In this document: piece after piece, positions 44,952-53,279 of the stretch
Numbering within the stretch: position 1 is the first letter of the stretch
Layout: the number at the start of each line of letters is the position of its first letter
Source of the DNA: Falsiphaeobacter marinintestinus
GTDB taxonomy: Bacteria > Pseudomonadota > Alphaproteobacteria > Rhodobacterales > Rhodobacteraceae
DNA length: 64,000 nucleotides
NCBI RefSeq assembly: GCF_007923355.1
Contig: NZ_VOGO01000001.1
Location: 682,001 to 746,000 of the forward strand
Direction of reading: 5' to 3'
Notes under the pieces: generated by a model
The model's database searches: none
Seen by the model: the letters and a program-made list of their open reading frames with translations, nothing else
Told to the model about the DNA's origin: nothing
Program-made: the position numbers and the translations under genes

Positions 44952-45107
44952 TGGCAGACAGCTATTCTCTTGACCTGTACATAAACTATACCGGGTTGCC
45001 CCGCGAAATCACATGACATTTTTCTAACAGATGCAACATATTGTATTACAAAGCGTGACTTACCTCAACATAGATGAAAATCGCGCCACATAGGGTGGGG
45101 CCAGAAA

Positions 45108-45866
45108 TCAAGTCAAACGCTTGTTCATCTTGATTTCCAGCCGCTTGACCAGCGTGTCCATCGGCACGTCCGCATCAATCGCCAGCCGGCGCAAACCGAA
45201 ATGCACATGTGCGATCTGCTGATAGTACTGAGCGTAGATCAGATTGATGCTTGCCCCGGCCACCGCCCCAAGAACGGGGACGGTTTGCGCTGCAAGTTTC
45301 TGCCCCAGCACGGCGGCAAGTCGTGGTGCGACGCTTGCGATCAGTTTTTGCATCGCGCCCCCGGAGAGCGTCAACCGCAATGAGATAAACGCCAGATCGG
45401 CCCCATCATCCACAGCCAGCGGGCCCGAGGCCGCAAACACGCGAATACAGTCAAACTGAACATTCTCGGCGGCAGGATCGAAGCCGTATTGCGTGGCAAC
45501 CCCCTGAATAGAGCGCAGCAACATGGCGGTGGTGGCTGGCAGTTCGACAAAGGCAGCTGGCAAGCCTCCAAAACCGCCCGCCGCGCCCATCGCAGTGGTC
45601 GCAGCGGTGTTCACCCACTCGGCCTGATCTGGCAGAACCTTGCGCGAGCCCTGGGCCGTTTGCATCGCAGTCCTGAGCGCCAATTCGGTCGCACCGTCCA
45701 GACGCGAGCGGATCTCTTCCGGCAGCCGGTCAAGCAGACCTTCCGCTTTGCCGCCCAGCATGGTCAGAGCCTTGACACCGATACCGCTGGCGTCGCGATA
45801 TCGTGACGCCAGCTTTTCCAGCTCGTCTTCGACATTCGGCGCATCAACGATCACGATGTCATCCAT
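45108..45866 (-). CDS. EcsC family protein
   Basis: A 252-residue protein with hydrophobic Gly/Ala-rich segments (TTAMGAAGGFGGLPAAFVELPATTAML, VPVLGAVAGASINLIYAQYY) and a conserved helical region, matching the EcsC family named after a Bacillus ABC-associated protein. Function is unknown; it may associate with membranes. MDDIVIV at 45866 was preferred to a frame eight codons longer. It stands alone on the reverse strand. Confidence 0.8.
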   Translation of the reverse strand: MDDIVIVDAPNVEDELEKLASRYRDASGIGVKALTMLGGKAEGLLDRLPEEIRSRLDGATELALRTAMQTAQGSRKVLPDQAEWVNTAATTAMGAAGGFGGLPAAFVELPATTAMLLRSIQGVATQYGFDPAAENVQFDCIRVFAASGPLAVDDGADLAFISLRLTLSGGAMQKLIASVAPRLAAVLGQKLAAQTVPVLGAVAGASINLIYAQYYQQIAHVHFGLRRLAIDADVPMDTLVKRLEIKMNKRLT

Positions 45867-45929
45867 TAGCCTGTTCCCTGTGCCACCCAATTGGTTACGT
45901 AGTAAAGATCGGCACGCGACCGGACATTT

Positions 45930-46415
45930 TCAATCCCAGCGGGTCACAACCCCGGCTAGCCCCTGCCAGGCCCCCGGGACCAGTTCCGCCCCCAAAACCC
46001 GATTTGGGTTGGTTGGTGGTGGCATAATTACGTCTTCAATTCGATGGAATCCGAACCGGCTGTAATACGGCGCGTCCCCGACCAGAATGACACGGGTCCA
46101 TCCCCGGTCGCGGGCAGCTTCCAGCCCACCCTGTATCAGCGCCGCACCCAGCCCTTCGCCCTGATGGGTCGGATGAACGGCCACCGGCCCTAACAGCAAG
46201 GCAGGCTGTGCGGCCACCCGAACCGGCCAGAACCGAATTGCACCGGCAATGGTGTCGCCGTCGTCACGAGCCACCAGACAAAGCTCGGACACGGGATCGG
46301 TTTCATCGCGCAACCTGTATGACGACAAGGCTTCGCGACCCGGCGCAAAACATAGGTCGAAAAGTGCCTCAACTGCCCACCGGTCGTCCCTGGTTTCCGA
46401 TCCGAGTTCGATCAC
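45930..46415 (-). CDS. GNAT N-acetyltransferase
   Basis: A 161-residue acetyl-CoA-dependent transferase. The acetyl-CoA loop is VHPTHQGEGLGAALIQGGLEAARDRG, followed by the typical VILVGDAPYYSRFGFHRI. This resembles the YhbS-type subgroup; the substrate is unknown. It is divergent from the flavin reductase-like gene at 46495, with about 80 bp for both promoters. Confidence 0.87.
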   Translation of the reverse strand: MIELGSETRDDRWAVEALFDLCFAPGREALSSYRLRDETDPVSELCLVARDDGDTIAGAIRFWPVRVAAQPALLLGPVAVHPTHQGEGLGAALIQGGLEAARDRGWTRVILVGDAPYYSRFGFHRIEDVIMPPPTNPNRVLGAELVPGAWQGLAGVVTRWD

Positions 46416-46494
46416 CTGTTTGCGTGCCTTTTCATCAAAGCTGGAAATCGCCCTAGCATGACGTTACGCCTTGGGCAAACAATCGGAGACATTG

Positions 46495-47100
46495 ATGTTC
46501 TATCGCCCTGAAGATGGCCACGGCCTGCCGCACAATCCCTTCAACGCCCTGATCACACCGCGTCCCATCGGCTGGATATCGACTCGCAGCACCGATGGCG
46601 TCAACAACCTGGCGCCGTATTCGTTTTTCAACGGTGTGGCCTATGTGCCGCCGCAAGTGATGTTTTCCACGACCGGTGACAAGGCGGATCAGGATAACGG
46701 CAAGGACAGCCTGGCCAACATCCGTGAAACCGGTGAATTCTGCGTCAACGTCGTGGCCGCAGCCGCGCAGGATGCAATGAACGTGAGTTCTGCGACACTT
46801 CCGAAAGACGTCGACGAGTTTGCCCATGCAGGCCTGACGCCAATCGAGTGCGAAACGATCAAATGCGCCCGCGTGGCAGACGCACCTGCCGCGTTGGAGT
46901 GCCGGATGACCCAGATTGTCCGATTGGCGGGCGAAACCAACTATGTGGTCTTCGGCGAGGTTGTCGGTATTCACATGCGAGACGATTGCATTGTGAATGG
47001 CAAATTCGACGCGACCGTCTATCAGCCTTTGGCGCGTATGGGGTACCGCGACTACACCGTTGTCAAGGATACGTTCGAACTGATCCGACCAGACGAATAG
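46495..47100 (+). CDS. Flavin reductase-like (FMN-binding split-barrel) protein
   Basis: A 201-residue protein of the flavin-reductase-like family (NAFNALITPRPIGWISTRS, NLAPYSFFNGVAYVPPQVMFS, FCVNVVAAAAQDAMN). Members bind FMN and reduce flavins or act in oxidoreduction; no specific partner is adjacent. The ATG at 46495 follows CGGAGACATTG. An open frame continues directly beyond its stop in the same phase (see 47122). Confidence 0.87.
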   Translation: MFYRPEDGHGLPHNPFNALITPRPIGWISTRSTDGVNNLAPYSFFNGVAYVPPQVMFSTTGDKADQDNGKDSLANIRETGEFCVNVVAAAAQDAMNVSSATLPKDVDEFAHAGLTPIECETIKCARVADAPAALECRMTQIVRLAGETNYVVFGEVVGIHMRDDCIVNGKFDATVYQPLARMGYRDYTVVKDTFELIRPDE

Positions 47101-47121
47101 CACGCATCGGAGCCGGTTCCT

Positions 47122-47349
47122 TTGACCTATTCGGCGCGCTACGACGTCCACTGTACGAAATTGGACCCAAGCATTGGGGCTCTGGCCATCGCGGAGCGAC
47201 TGGAAGGCAACTATGTCTGGCTGATGCCAAGGAGCGATATTCTAATCGGCGACAGAGTCGATGAGGTCAAATTCGAAAAAGCACTGGTGCGGGAGCTTGA
47301 TATCATCCGCGACTTCGATTTGGCGAAGACTATACTCTGGTCCCGATGA
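47122..47349 (+). CDS. Possible small hypothetical protein
   Basis: A 75-codon frame beginning with TTG, in the same phase as the preceding flavin reductase gene. Its sequence is helical and charged (DEVKFEKALVRELDIIRDFD). The lack of a ribosome site and the weak start make it doubtful. It overlaps by ATGA a second frame, 47346-47522 (58 codons, MTDPLHSVETAVG...), which runs into the SulP gene on the other strand. Either may be a degraded or accessory gene. I see nothing else in 47101-47493. Confidence 0.25.
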   Translation: MTYSARYDVHCTKLDPSIGALAIAERLEGNYVWLMPRSDILIGDRVDEVKFEKALVRELDIIRDFDLAKTILWSR

Positions 47350-47493
47350 CAGACCCGCTTCATTCTGTCGAAACCGCAGTCGGCGTGAACCCAGTGGCCC
47401 GATTGCTCACCAATCAACTTATGGGGGTGGACATCAACCTGTTCACCTCCACAAGTTTTCTGGCAGACCCATTAGTCCAAGGCATTTCCTGCC

Positions 47494-49128
47494 TTAGTGG
47501 CCGCCCAAAATTCCAGTTTTGACTGAATAGTCCACGGCCAGCGCATAGTCAGGGTCATCGTCGCTGTCGACCATCAGGTGACCGGCCTTTGTCAGCAGTT
47601 TGTGACAATCCCGGCTGAGATGGCGCAGCATCACTTTCTTGCCGGCGGCCTCGTATTTCAGTGCGACCGCTTCTATCGCTTGCAAGGCCGATTGATCCAC
47701 AACGCGACTTTCAGCAAAATCTATGATCACGGTGTCCGGATCTTCCGCGACTTCGAACAATTCAGCAAACCCTTCGGATGATCCGAAGAACAGTGGCCCA
47801 TTGATTTCATAAACCTTTGCGCCCTCTTCAGTCGCCGAGTCGCGGGTCACCGCGTGAATCCGCTTTGCGTTGTTCCACGCATAGGCCAGCGCAGAGACGA
47901 TCACACCGACAACCACAGCCACGGCAAGATCTTCCATCACAGTCACGACGGTCACCAGAACGATCACAAAGGCATCGGTCAGCGGCACTTTACGCATGAT
48001 GTTGAACGAGTTCCACGCGAACGTCCCGATCACCACCATGAACATCACACCAACGAGCGCGGCCAGCGGGATCACTTCGATTACCGGCGAGGCGACCAGA
48101 ATGAACAGCAGCAGGAACATCGCGGCGGCAATTCCGGCCACACGGGTCCGCCCCCCCGACTTCACGTTGATCATTGACTGCCCGATCATCGCACAGCCGC
48201 CCATGCCGCCGAAAAAACCGGTGACAACGTTGGCCGTACCTTGTGCAATACATTCCTGGCTGGCCCCGCCGCGCTTGCCAGTCATTTCACCAACAAGGTT
48301 CAGGGTCAGCAGGCTTTCGATCAGACCAATTGCGGCCAGAATGACCGAATAGGGCAGGATAATCTCAAGCGTTTCCCAACTCAGCGGCACAACAGGGATA
48401 TGAAATTTCGGCAAGCCACCCTGGATCGACGCCAGATCGCCAACGCGTGGCACATCAAGACCAAAGCCGATCACCAGCGCAGCCACGACCCCGATCCCGG
48501 CCAGCGGCGCGGGGATAACCCGCGTGATCTTGGGCATCACCCAGATCACGGCCATGGTCAAACCGACCAGCCCAAGCATCGTGTAGAGCTGCAAACCTGA
48601 CAGCCATTCGCCACCCGACATGCCATGCCCGGTATTAACCATGGTGCCGGGCACCTTGAACTGGCCCATCTGGGCCAGGAAAATCACGATGGCCAGACCG
48701 TTTACAAAACCCAACATCACCGGGTGCGGTACCAGTCGGATGAACTTGCCCCATTGCATGATTCCGGCAATCACCTGCAGGATTCCCATAAGGACAACGG
48801 TTGCGAACAGATATTCGACACCGTGCTGCGCCACCAAAGCCACCATGACCACGGCCAACGCACCGGTCGCGCCCGAGATCATGCCTGGGCGTCCACCAAT
48901 CAGCGCCGTGATCAGACCGACCATGAAGGCGGCATAGAGACCCACCAACGGGTGCACCCCCGCCACAAAGGCAAAGGCCACCGCTTCGGGCACCAGCGCC
49001 AAAGCCACCGTGAGCCCCGACAGCAGCTCGATCCGCACCCGCGACACACTGAAACCGTCATCGGGCATCCAGCGCAGGTCGGGCATGGCAATACGATTGG
49101 CAAACGAGGCCAGAAGGGCTCGGGGCAT
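47494..49128 (-). CDS. SulP/SLC26 family anion transporter
   Basis: A 544-residue inner-membrane transporter with about 12-14 helices (LSGLTVALALVPEAVAFAFVAGVHPLVGLYAAF, GFFGGMGGCAMIGQSMINVKSGG) and a cytoplasmic C-terminal STAS domain (about 440-540; VIIDFAESRVVDQSALQAI). The family moves sulfate, bicarbonate or other anions, and BicA-type bicarbonate uptake is possible. The start may be 49128 or the internal ATG at 49086. It is transcribed alone. Confidence 0.9.
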   Translation of the reverse strand: MPRALLASFANRIAMPDLRWMPDDGFSVSRVRIELLSGLTVALALVPEAVAFAFVAGVHPLVGLYAAFMVGLITALIGGRPGMISGATGALAVVMVALVAQHGVEYLFATVVLMGILQVIAGIMQWGKFIRLVPHPVMLGFVNGLAIVIFLAQMGQFKVPGTMVNTGHGMSGGEWLSGLQLYTMLGLVGLTMAVIWVMPKITRVIPAPLAGIGVVAALVIGFGLDVPRVGDLASIQGGLPKFHIPVVPLSWETLEIILPYSVILAAIGLIESLLTLNLVGEMTGKRGGASQECIAQGTANVVTGFFGGMGGCAMIGQSMINVKSGGRTRVAGIAAAMFLLLFILVASPVIEVIPLAALVGVMFMVVIGTFAWNSFNIMRKVPLTDAFVIVLVTVVTVMEDLAVAVVVGVIVSALAYAWNNAKRIHAVTRDSATEEGAKVYEINGPLFFGSSEGFAELFEVAEDPDTVIIDFAESRVVDQSALQAIEAVALKYEAAGKKVMLRHLSRDCHKLLTKAGHLMVDSDDDPDYALAVDYSVKTGILGGH

Positions 49129-49319
49129 GGAATCAGTCCTGTTGGTGAGGGCGCGCAGCGGTGCCGCGTCTGTACCCGCTTGTCCAGTCCATATCTAGGG
49201 TAGCAAGTGGGATGCAGCCATGCATCCAGCGCAACCCTAGTTATCTGCAATGGTCTATCACACTTTCCAAACCGTCCCAATCCGCTACCGTGACAACAGC
49301 CGATCCGCAGGAGCCTTTG

Positions 49320-49528
49320 ATGCCGTTGATCGCCCGCTGGCACGATATCGAAACCCATTACCCCGACGGGCTGACCCCGGCCGAAAAGCAGTTGGTGGCA
49401 GCCTGCAAGGCGGGCGGGGACCTTGGGGCTGGCACCTTTGGTGGGCGCGCTGGGTGTTCATCATCGCCGGCTGGCTGGTCACGGCACTGGGCGCGGCTGC
49501 GATCATCGGGTTGATCCGCCGGGAATAG
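49320..49528 (+). pseudogene. Frameshifted remnant, probably of a pentapeptide-repeat membrane protein
   Basis: From the ATG at 49320 (GGAG upstream) the frame encodes MPLIARWHDIETHYPDGL and TPAEKQLVAACKAGGDLGAG, like the N-terminus of Rhodobacteraceae pentapeptide-repeat proteins. The sequence then changes phase and a different frame encodes WVFIIAGWLVTALGAAAIIGLIRRE, a terminal membrane helix ending at 49528. The middle of the gene seems lost. Family assignment rests on memory of related proteins. Confidence 0.5.
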
Positions 49529-49597
49529 GCGCGAATAGGCGCTTTTCAATCCGGGCCTCATCGCTAATCTGCGACACAGCACAACACCGGAGACACC

Positions 49598-50470
49598 ATG
49601 ACACAGACCAAACTCGCCGTGATCGGCGGATCGGGCATCTACGACATCGACGGGCTGGACGGCGCGGAGTGGGTCACGGTCAATACGCCCTGGGGCGATC
49701 CCAGCGATCAGATCCTGACCGGCACGCTGAACGGGGTACCGATGGCGTTTCTGCCCCGCCACGGGCGTGGGCATGTGCATTCGCCAACCGAAGTGCCGTA
49801 TCGCGCCAATATCGACGCGTTGAAGCGGCTGGGTGTGACCGACATCATTTCGGTCTCAGCCTGCGGATCGTTCCGCGAAGACATGGCCCCGGGGCATTTC
49901 GTCATTGTCGATCAGTTCATTGACCGGACCTTTGCCCGCGAGAAAAGCTTTTTCGGGACCGGATGCGTGGCCCACGTAAGCGTGGCCTATCCCACCTGCC
50001 CGCGCTTGGGCGACGCTTGCGAAACCGCCGCGCGGGACGCAGGCATCACCGTGCATCGTGGCGGCACCTATCTGGCAATGGAAGGGCCGCAGTTTTCAAC
50101 GCTGGCGGAATCGCAGATGTATCGCAATCACTGGGGCGCGGATGTGATCGGGATGACCAATATGCCCGAGGCAAAACTGGCCCGCGAGGCCGAGATTGAT
50201 TACGCCTCGGTCGCGATGGTCACCGATTACGACAGCTGGCACCCGCATCACGGCGAGGTCGACGTGACCAAGATCATCGAGACGCTGATGGGCAATGCCG
50301 AACATGGCCGCCAGATGGTGACCCGCCTGCCCGCCCTGCTTGGCGCTGGCCGCGCGCCCTGCCCGCACGGCTGCGACCGGGCATTGGAGAATGCGATCCT
50401 GACCGCGCCAGACAAACGGGACCCAGCGGTTCTGGCGCGGCTGGATGCGGTCGCAGGGCGGGTGCTTTAG
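49598..50470 (+). CDS. mtnP: S-methyl-5'-thioadenosine phosphorylase
   Basis: Cleaves methylthioadenosine to adenine and methylthioribose 1-phosphate in methionine salvage. The 290-residue protein has GGSGIYDIDGL, LPRHGRGHVHSPTEVPYRAN, YLAMEGPQFSTLAES, VIGMTNMPEAKLAREAE and TDYDSWHP, all diagnostic. Released adenine would be recovered by apt, encoded 2.2 kb away. Its stop overlaps the convergent exported-protein gene by 4 bp. Confidence 0.95.
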   Translation: MTQTKLAVIGGSGIYDIDGLDGAEWVTVNTPWGDPSDQILTGTLNGVPMAFLPRHGRGHVHSPTEVPYRANIDALKRLGVTDIISVSACGSFREDMAPGHFVIVDQFIDRTFAREKSFFGTGCVAHVSVAYPTCPRLGDACETAARDAGITVHRGGTYLAMEGPQFSTLAESQMYRNHWGADVIGMTNMPEAKLAREAEIDYASVAMVTDYDSWHPHHGEVDVTKIIETLMGNAEHGRQMVTRLPALLGAGRAPCPHGCDRALENAILTAPDKRDPAVLARLDAVAGRVL

Positions 50471-51138
50471 GTACTGCCCAGTGTACGTTCCAGATCGAAC
50501 AGGCCCTGCTTGATTCGAGTCAGAAACCGGGTTCGTTTCAGCTCGAACAGATCAACCTGATCTGCGCGGCATCCCGCATCACAGTCAGACAAAACGAAAG
50601 GATCCGGTTTGAAAGTGACCATGAACGCGTCGGACATTTTTCCATCCGAATAGTATACGGTGTCGACAATATAAACCTCGTAATTCGGATTATTGACCCG
50701 CTCGACAAGAACTGGGATGCAAGCTGAATCGAATTCACCGCCAGCGAACTTGTTGTGTTGCTTATTAAGGCTCCATTTGCGCTCGACGGGTTTTGCGAGA
50801 ACCACGCCCATAAAGCTGTTGTCGATTTCCCCGGCGAAATTGGCAATGGCCGCGTTGTAGCTTTCGCCTGCCAGGTTCCGTCCGTGAAACACCTCGACTT
50901 TGGGAGCCGCACGGCTCACGCCCTGCAGCACACAGCTGGCGGTAGGTTCGAAACGGCCGCCTCTCTTGTGAAATGCATAGGCCTTGCCCGGTTCCGGTTC
51001 GTGCACTTCATCGGCATCAACCGAATTGCTGTGCAGAAACAAGTCATGATTATCCGTGCAAAAAATGTTTTGTTTCACGAAAATGAATGTTGCCAGGCAA
51101 GCTATGGACCCGGCCAATAATATCTTGCTACGTTCCAT
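50467..51138 (-). CDS. Exported or membrane-anchored protein of unknown function
   Basis: A 223-residue protein starting MERSKILLAGSIACLATFIF, a signal peptide or anchor. Several Cys (NIFCTDNH, ASCVLQG, SACIPVL, SDCDAGC) suggest disulfides in the periplasm. I do not recognise a family. Base composition is more AT-rich than the surroundings. AAGGTG precedes the ATG, 11 bp after the stop of a 36-codon gene for a Cys-rich secreted peptide, so the two form a small operon. Confidence 0.65.
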   Translation of the reverse strand: MERSKILLAGSIACLATFIFVKQNIFCTDNHDLFLHSNSVDADEVHEPEPGKAYAFHKRGGRFEPTASCVLQGVSRAAPKVEVFHGRNLAGESYNAAIANFAGEIDNSFMGVVLAKPVERKWSLNKQHNKFAGGEFDSACIPVLVERVNNPNYEVYIVDTVYYSDGKMSDAFMVTFKPDPFVLSDCDAGCRADQVDLFELKRTRFLTRIKQGLFDLERTLGST

Positions 51139-51149
51139 TTTTATTCACC

Positions 51150-51260
51150 TTAATTAGGGCAGCACAGTGTCCCGCCGCAATTGAAGTATCCGGCCGGACA
51201 CGCCGAAGCAGTATGGGTCATCAGGAAAAAGGCGAAAAACGCCAAAAGGAAATATTTCAT
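51150..51260 (-). CDS. 36-residue Cys-rich secreted peptide
   Basis: The reading MKYFLLAFFAFFLMTHTASA is a clean signal peptide ending in an Ala-Ser-Ala site, followed by the mature CPAGYFNCGGTLCCPN with four Cys in 16 residues. A GGAG lies upstream. The gene is 11 bp before the exported-protein gene and probably shares its promoter. It could be a disulfide-bonded peptide or small structural/toxic peptide; function is unknown. It is too short for routine gene callers. Confidence 0.6.
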   Translation of the reverse strand: MKYFLLAFFAFFLMTHTASACPAGYFNCGGTLCCPN

Positions 51261-51560
51261 ATCAATTACTCCAATAATAATGAACTACAATACCATACTT
51301 TTTCACTTTTTTCACCCCTACTGCCACGCGCGCCCAAGCCCCTGCTGCTCAAAAGGAATTCTGCATGTGTGTCTCACTGGGGCATAAGGCAACGAAAAGG
51401 CGCAGGCCTCCTGATTCGCGCGGCTCGATGCCCTCCTTTTGCCCACTGTCCGGGCGGGTCGATGTGAGTTTTATCCCTGATGCACAGTCATTTGCCTTGC
51501 GAAACAAATGTCCAATCGGTTTACCTGTCCCAAGATTTCACGTTTTGAACATTGGACAAC
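51261..51560. other. 300-bp AT-rich intergenic space
   Basis: No gene seen. It contains the promoter side of the Cys-rich peptide operon (AT-rich, 51261-51320) and that of the LysE-type exporter. An 8-bp inverted repeat, TGTCCAAT (51509) and ATTGGACA (51551), brackets the exporter's start region and could be an operator. Confidence 0.45.
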
Positions 51561-52193
51561 ATGATGTCGATCGACCTTTGGCTTGCCTTCGTGGCCGCCT
51601 CGACCGCACTCTTGCTGATCCCAGGCCCAACTGTTCTGTTGGTCCTGAGCTATGCCCTCAGCAAAGGCCGCAGCGTGGCGGTTGCCAGTGCAGCAGGTGT
51701 AGCTATGGGCGATCTGATTGCCATGACCGCATCGCTGGCGGGGCTGGGTGCGCTGGTCGCCACCTCGGCCACGGTGTTCATGGCTCTGAAGTGGGTAGGC
51801 GCAGCTTATCTTGTCTGGCTGGGCGTCAAGCTGTGGCGCAGTGCGCCGTCGTCGGGGTTGCAGCATCTGGCCAGTTCCCGCAATGCCGGAGCTGGCAGGG
51901 TCTTTGGCCATACCGCCGCCGTGACCGCTCTGAACCCCAAATCGATCGCGTTCTTCATAGCTTTTGTGCCGCAATTCCTGCGACCCGAGGCGCCGCTGGT
52001 TCCGCAATTCGCCATCCTGATCGCAACTTTCGTCACACTGGCTGCCCTTAACGCGCTGGCTTATGCGCTGCTTGCCGACAAACTGCGCCGGTGGGTTGGG
52101 CAACCAAGGGTCATCACCGGGCTGACCCGGGCTGGCGGGGTCACTTTGATGGGAATGGGACTTGCCACCGCTCTCCTGCGGCGGCCTGCGTAA
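51561..52193 (+). CDS. LysE/RhtB family exporter
   Basis: A 210-residue inner-membrane protein with about six helices and the family signature LLIPGPTVLLVLSYALSKGRS, plus NPKSIAFFIAFVPQF. The family exports amino acids, homoserine lactones or metabolites; the substrate is unknown. The ATG at 51561 or 51564 is preferred over a TTG at 51552. It is convergent with the ribbon-helix-helix gene 10 bp away. Confidence 0.85.
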   Translation: MMSIDLWLAFVAASTALLLIPGPTVLLVLSYALSKGRSVAVASAAGVAMGDLIAMTASLAGLGALVATSATVFMALKWVGAAYLVWLGVKLWRSAPSSGLQHLASSRNAGAGRVFGHTAAVTALNPKSIAFFIAFVPQFLRPEAPLVPQFAILIATFVTLAALNALAYALLADKLRRWVGQPRVITGLTRAGGVTLMGMGLATALLRRPA

Positions 52194-52203
52194 GACCGGC
52201 AGT

Positions 52204-52377
52204 TCAGCTGTCGCTGTTTTCCTTCATGAAACCGCGAATAAAGCGGCGAATTTCGCGCGCAGCGCTGGTATCAAGCTCTTTGCACAACTTGACGAACGCG
52301 TCCCGTTCGTCCTTGTCCAGCCTAAGGACCAGCTGGCTGTTTTTCTTGCCAATGGTCTTGCCGTCTTTTTTTGTCAC
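52204..52377 (-). CDS. Orphan ribbon-helix-helix DNA-binding protein
   Basis: A 57-residue protein starting at GTG 52377. After a basic N-terminus it reads SQLVLRLDKDERDAFVKLC, a beta strand plus helix, and DTSAAREIRRFIRGFM, a second helix, the CopG/Arc-type ribbon-helix-helix. Such proteins act as dimeric repressors or antitoxins; no toxin gene is adjacent. There is no upstream in-frame ATG before a stop, so GTG is the only start. A palindromic region lies just upstream (52407-52440), suggesting self-regulation. Confidence 0.65.
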   Translation of the reverse strand: MTKKDGKTIGKKNSQLVLRLDKDERDAFVKLCKELDTSAAREIRRFIRGFMKENSDS

Positions 52378-52406
52378 GACGCGCGTCCCGTGTTTTCTTG
52401 AAAAAC

Positions 52407-52440
52407 ACGCCTAGTCAATGCATATACATAGCATAGGCGT
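52407..52440. promoter_or_regulatory. Inverted repeat ACGCCTA-N20-TAGGCGT
   Basis: Seven-base arms flank an AT-rich core containing ATGCATATACAT, between the divergent ribbon-helix-helix gene and the small frame at 52452/52485. It is a plausible operator and promoter for one or both. Confidence 0.45.
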
Positions 52441-52484
52441 TGTAGGTAAAAATGACAGTACCAACAAAAAGAAAGGAAAGGCAA

Positions 52485-52607
52485 ATGAACCTCCTTGCCG
52501 CGCAGCACATTCTTGTTCAGGACCGCGCAGATTGGAACAAACCGCATCTGAGTTGGATCCCGAAAACCCTTTACCGCAGCTTTTTCAATACGCGGAAAAA
52601 CCACTGA
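52485..52607 (+). CDS. Possible 40-residue small protein
   Basis: Starts MNLLAAQHILVQDRADWNKP and ends FFNTRKNH, with a strong AAAGGAAAGG ribosome site seven bases upstream. An in-frame ATG at 52452 would give 51 residues. It is basic and has no clear domain. Divergent placement next to the ribbon-helix-helix gene would fit a regulated small protein, but coding status is unproven. Confidence 0.4.
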   Translation: MNLLAAQHILVQDRADWNKPHLSWIPKTLYRSFFNTRKNH

Positions 52608-52682
52608 TCCGGATGCCAACCTGCGGGGTCTCTCGCAGAATGACAATCGCCCCTTGCATGACCGGGGCACATCGTCCAAACC

Positions 52683-52710
52683 CCACCCGATCTTGTTAAA
52701 ATCGGGGTGG
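52683..52710 (+). promoter_or_regulatory. Hairpin covering the apt ribosome site
   Basis: CCACCCGAT (52683-52691) pairs with ATCGGGGTGG (52701-52710) with one bulged G. The right arm contains the GGGGTGG ribosome site of apt, five bases before its ATG, so folding would limit translation. Confidence 0.45.
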
Positions 52711-52714
52711 CCCC

Positions 52715-53254
52715 ATGAACCAGACCTTCCACGTTAAGGATTACATTCGCACGATCGTCGATTTCCCGCATGAAGGGATCATGTTCCGGGATGTCACCAC
52801 CCTGTTTGCCGATCCGCGTGGATTTCGCATGGCGATCGACCAGATGCTACTGCCCTACGCTGGTGCAAGAATCGACAAGGTCGTTGGTCTTGAAGCACGC
52901 GGTTTCATCATGGGGGGCGCCATTGCTCATCAGTTGAGCGTCGGGTTTGTCCCGATCCGCAAAAAGGGCAAACTGCCCGGCACGACGATCTCACAGGATT
53001 ACAAGCTGGAATACGGTGAGGCGATTGTCGAGATCCACGACGATGCCATCCAGCCCGGCGAAAAGATCCTTGTGGTCGATGACCTGCTGGCAACTGGCGG
53101 CACGGCAGCTGCCGGGATCAAGCTGATTGAACGGTTGGGCGGTGAGATCGTGTCATGCGCGTTCATCATCGACCTACCGGATCTGGGTGGTCGCAAGGTG
53201 TTGGAAGGCATGGGCATGGACGTGCATGCCTTATGTGCGTTTGAAGGCCTGTAG
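52715..53254 (+). CDS. apt: Adenine phosphoribosyltransferase
   Basis: Converts adenine and PRPP to AMP. The 179-residue protein has [20 protein letters not shown] at the N-terminus, [11 protein letters not shown], and the PRPP-binding [15 protein letters not shown]. It completes salvage of the adenine released by MtnP (49598). A hairpin overlaps its ribosome site. It is convergent with the flavoprotein gene at 53280. Confidence 0.95.
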   Translation: MNQTFHVKDYIRTIVDFPHEGIMFRDVTTLFADPRGFRMAIDQMLLPYAGARIDKVVGLEARGFIMGGAIAHQLSVGFVPIRKKGKLPGTTISQDYKLEYGEAIVEIHDDAIQPGEKILVVDDLLATGGTAAAGIKLIERLGGEIVSCAFIIDLPDLGGRKVLEGMGMDVHALCAFEGL

Positions 53255-53279
53255 CAGCCCTCGCCGGGTCACAACCAAG

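Noticed and set aside
51365-52051. 228-codon forward frame overlapping the LysE-type exporter
   Set aside because: It is out of phase with the exporter, which shows the LysE signature and membrane helices. This frame has low-complexity Arg/Gly-rich translation typical of a shadow.
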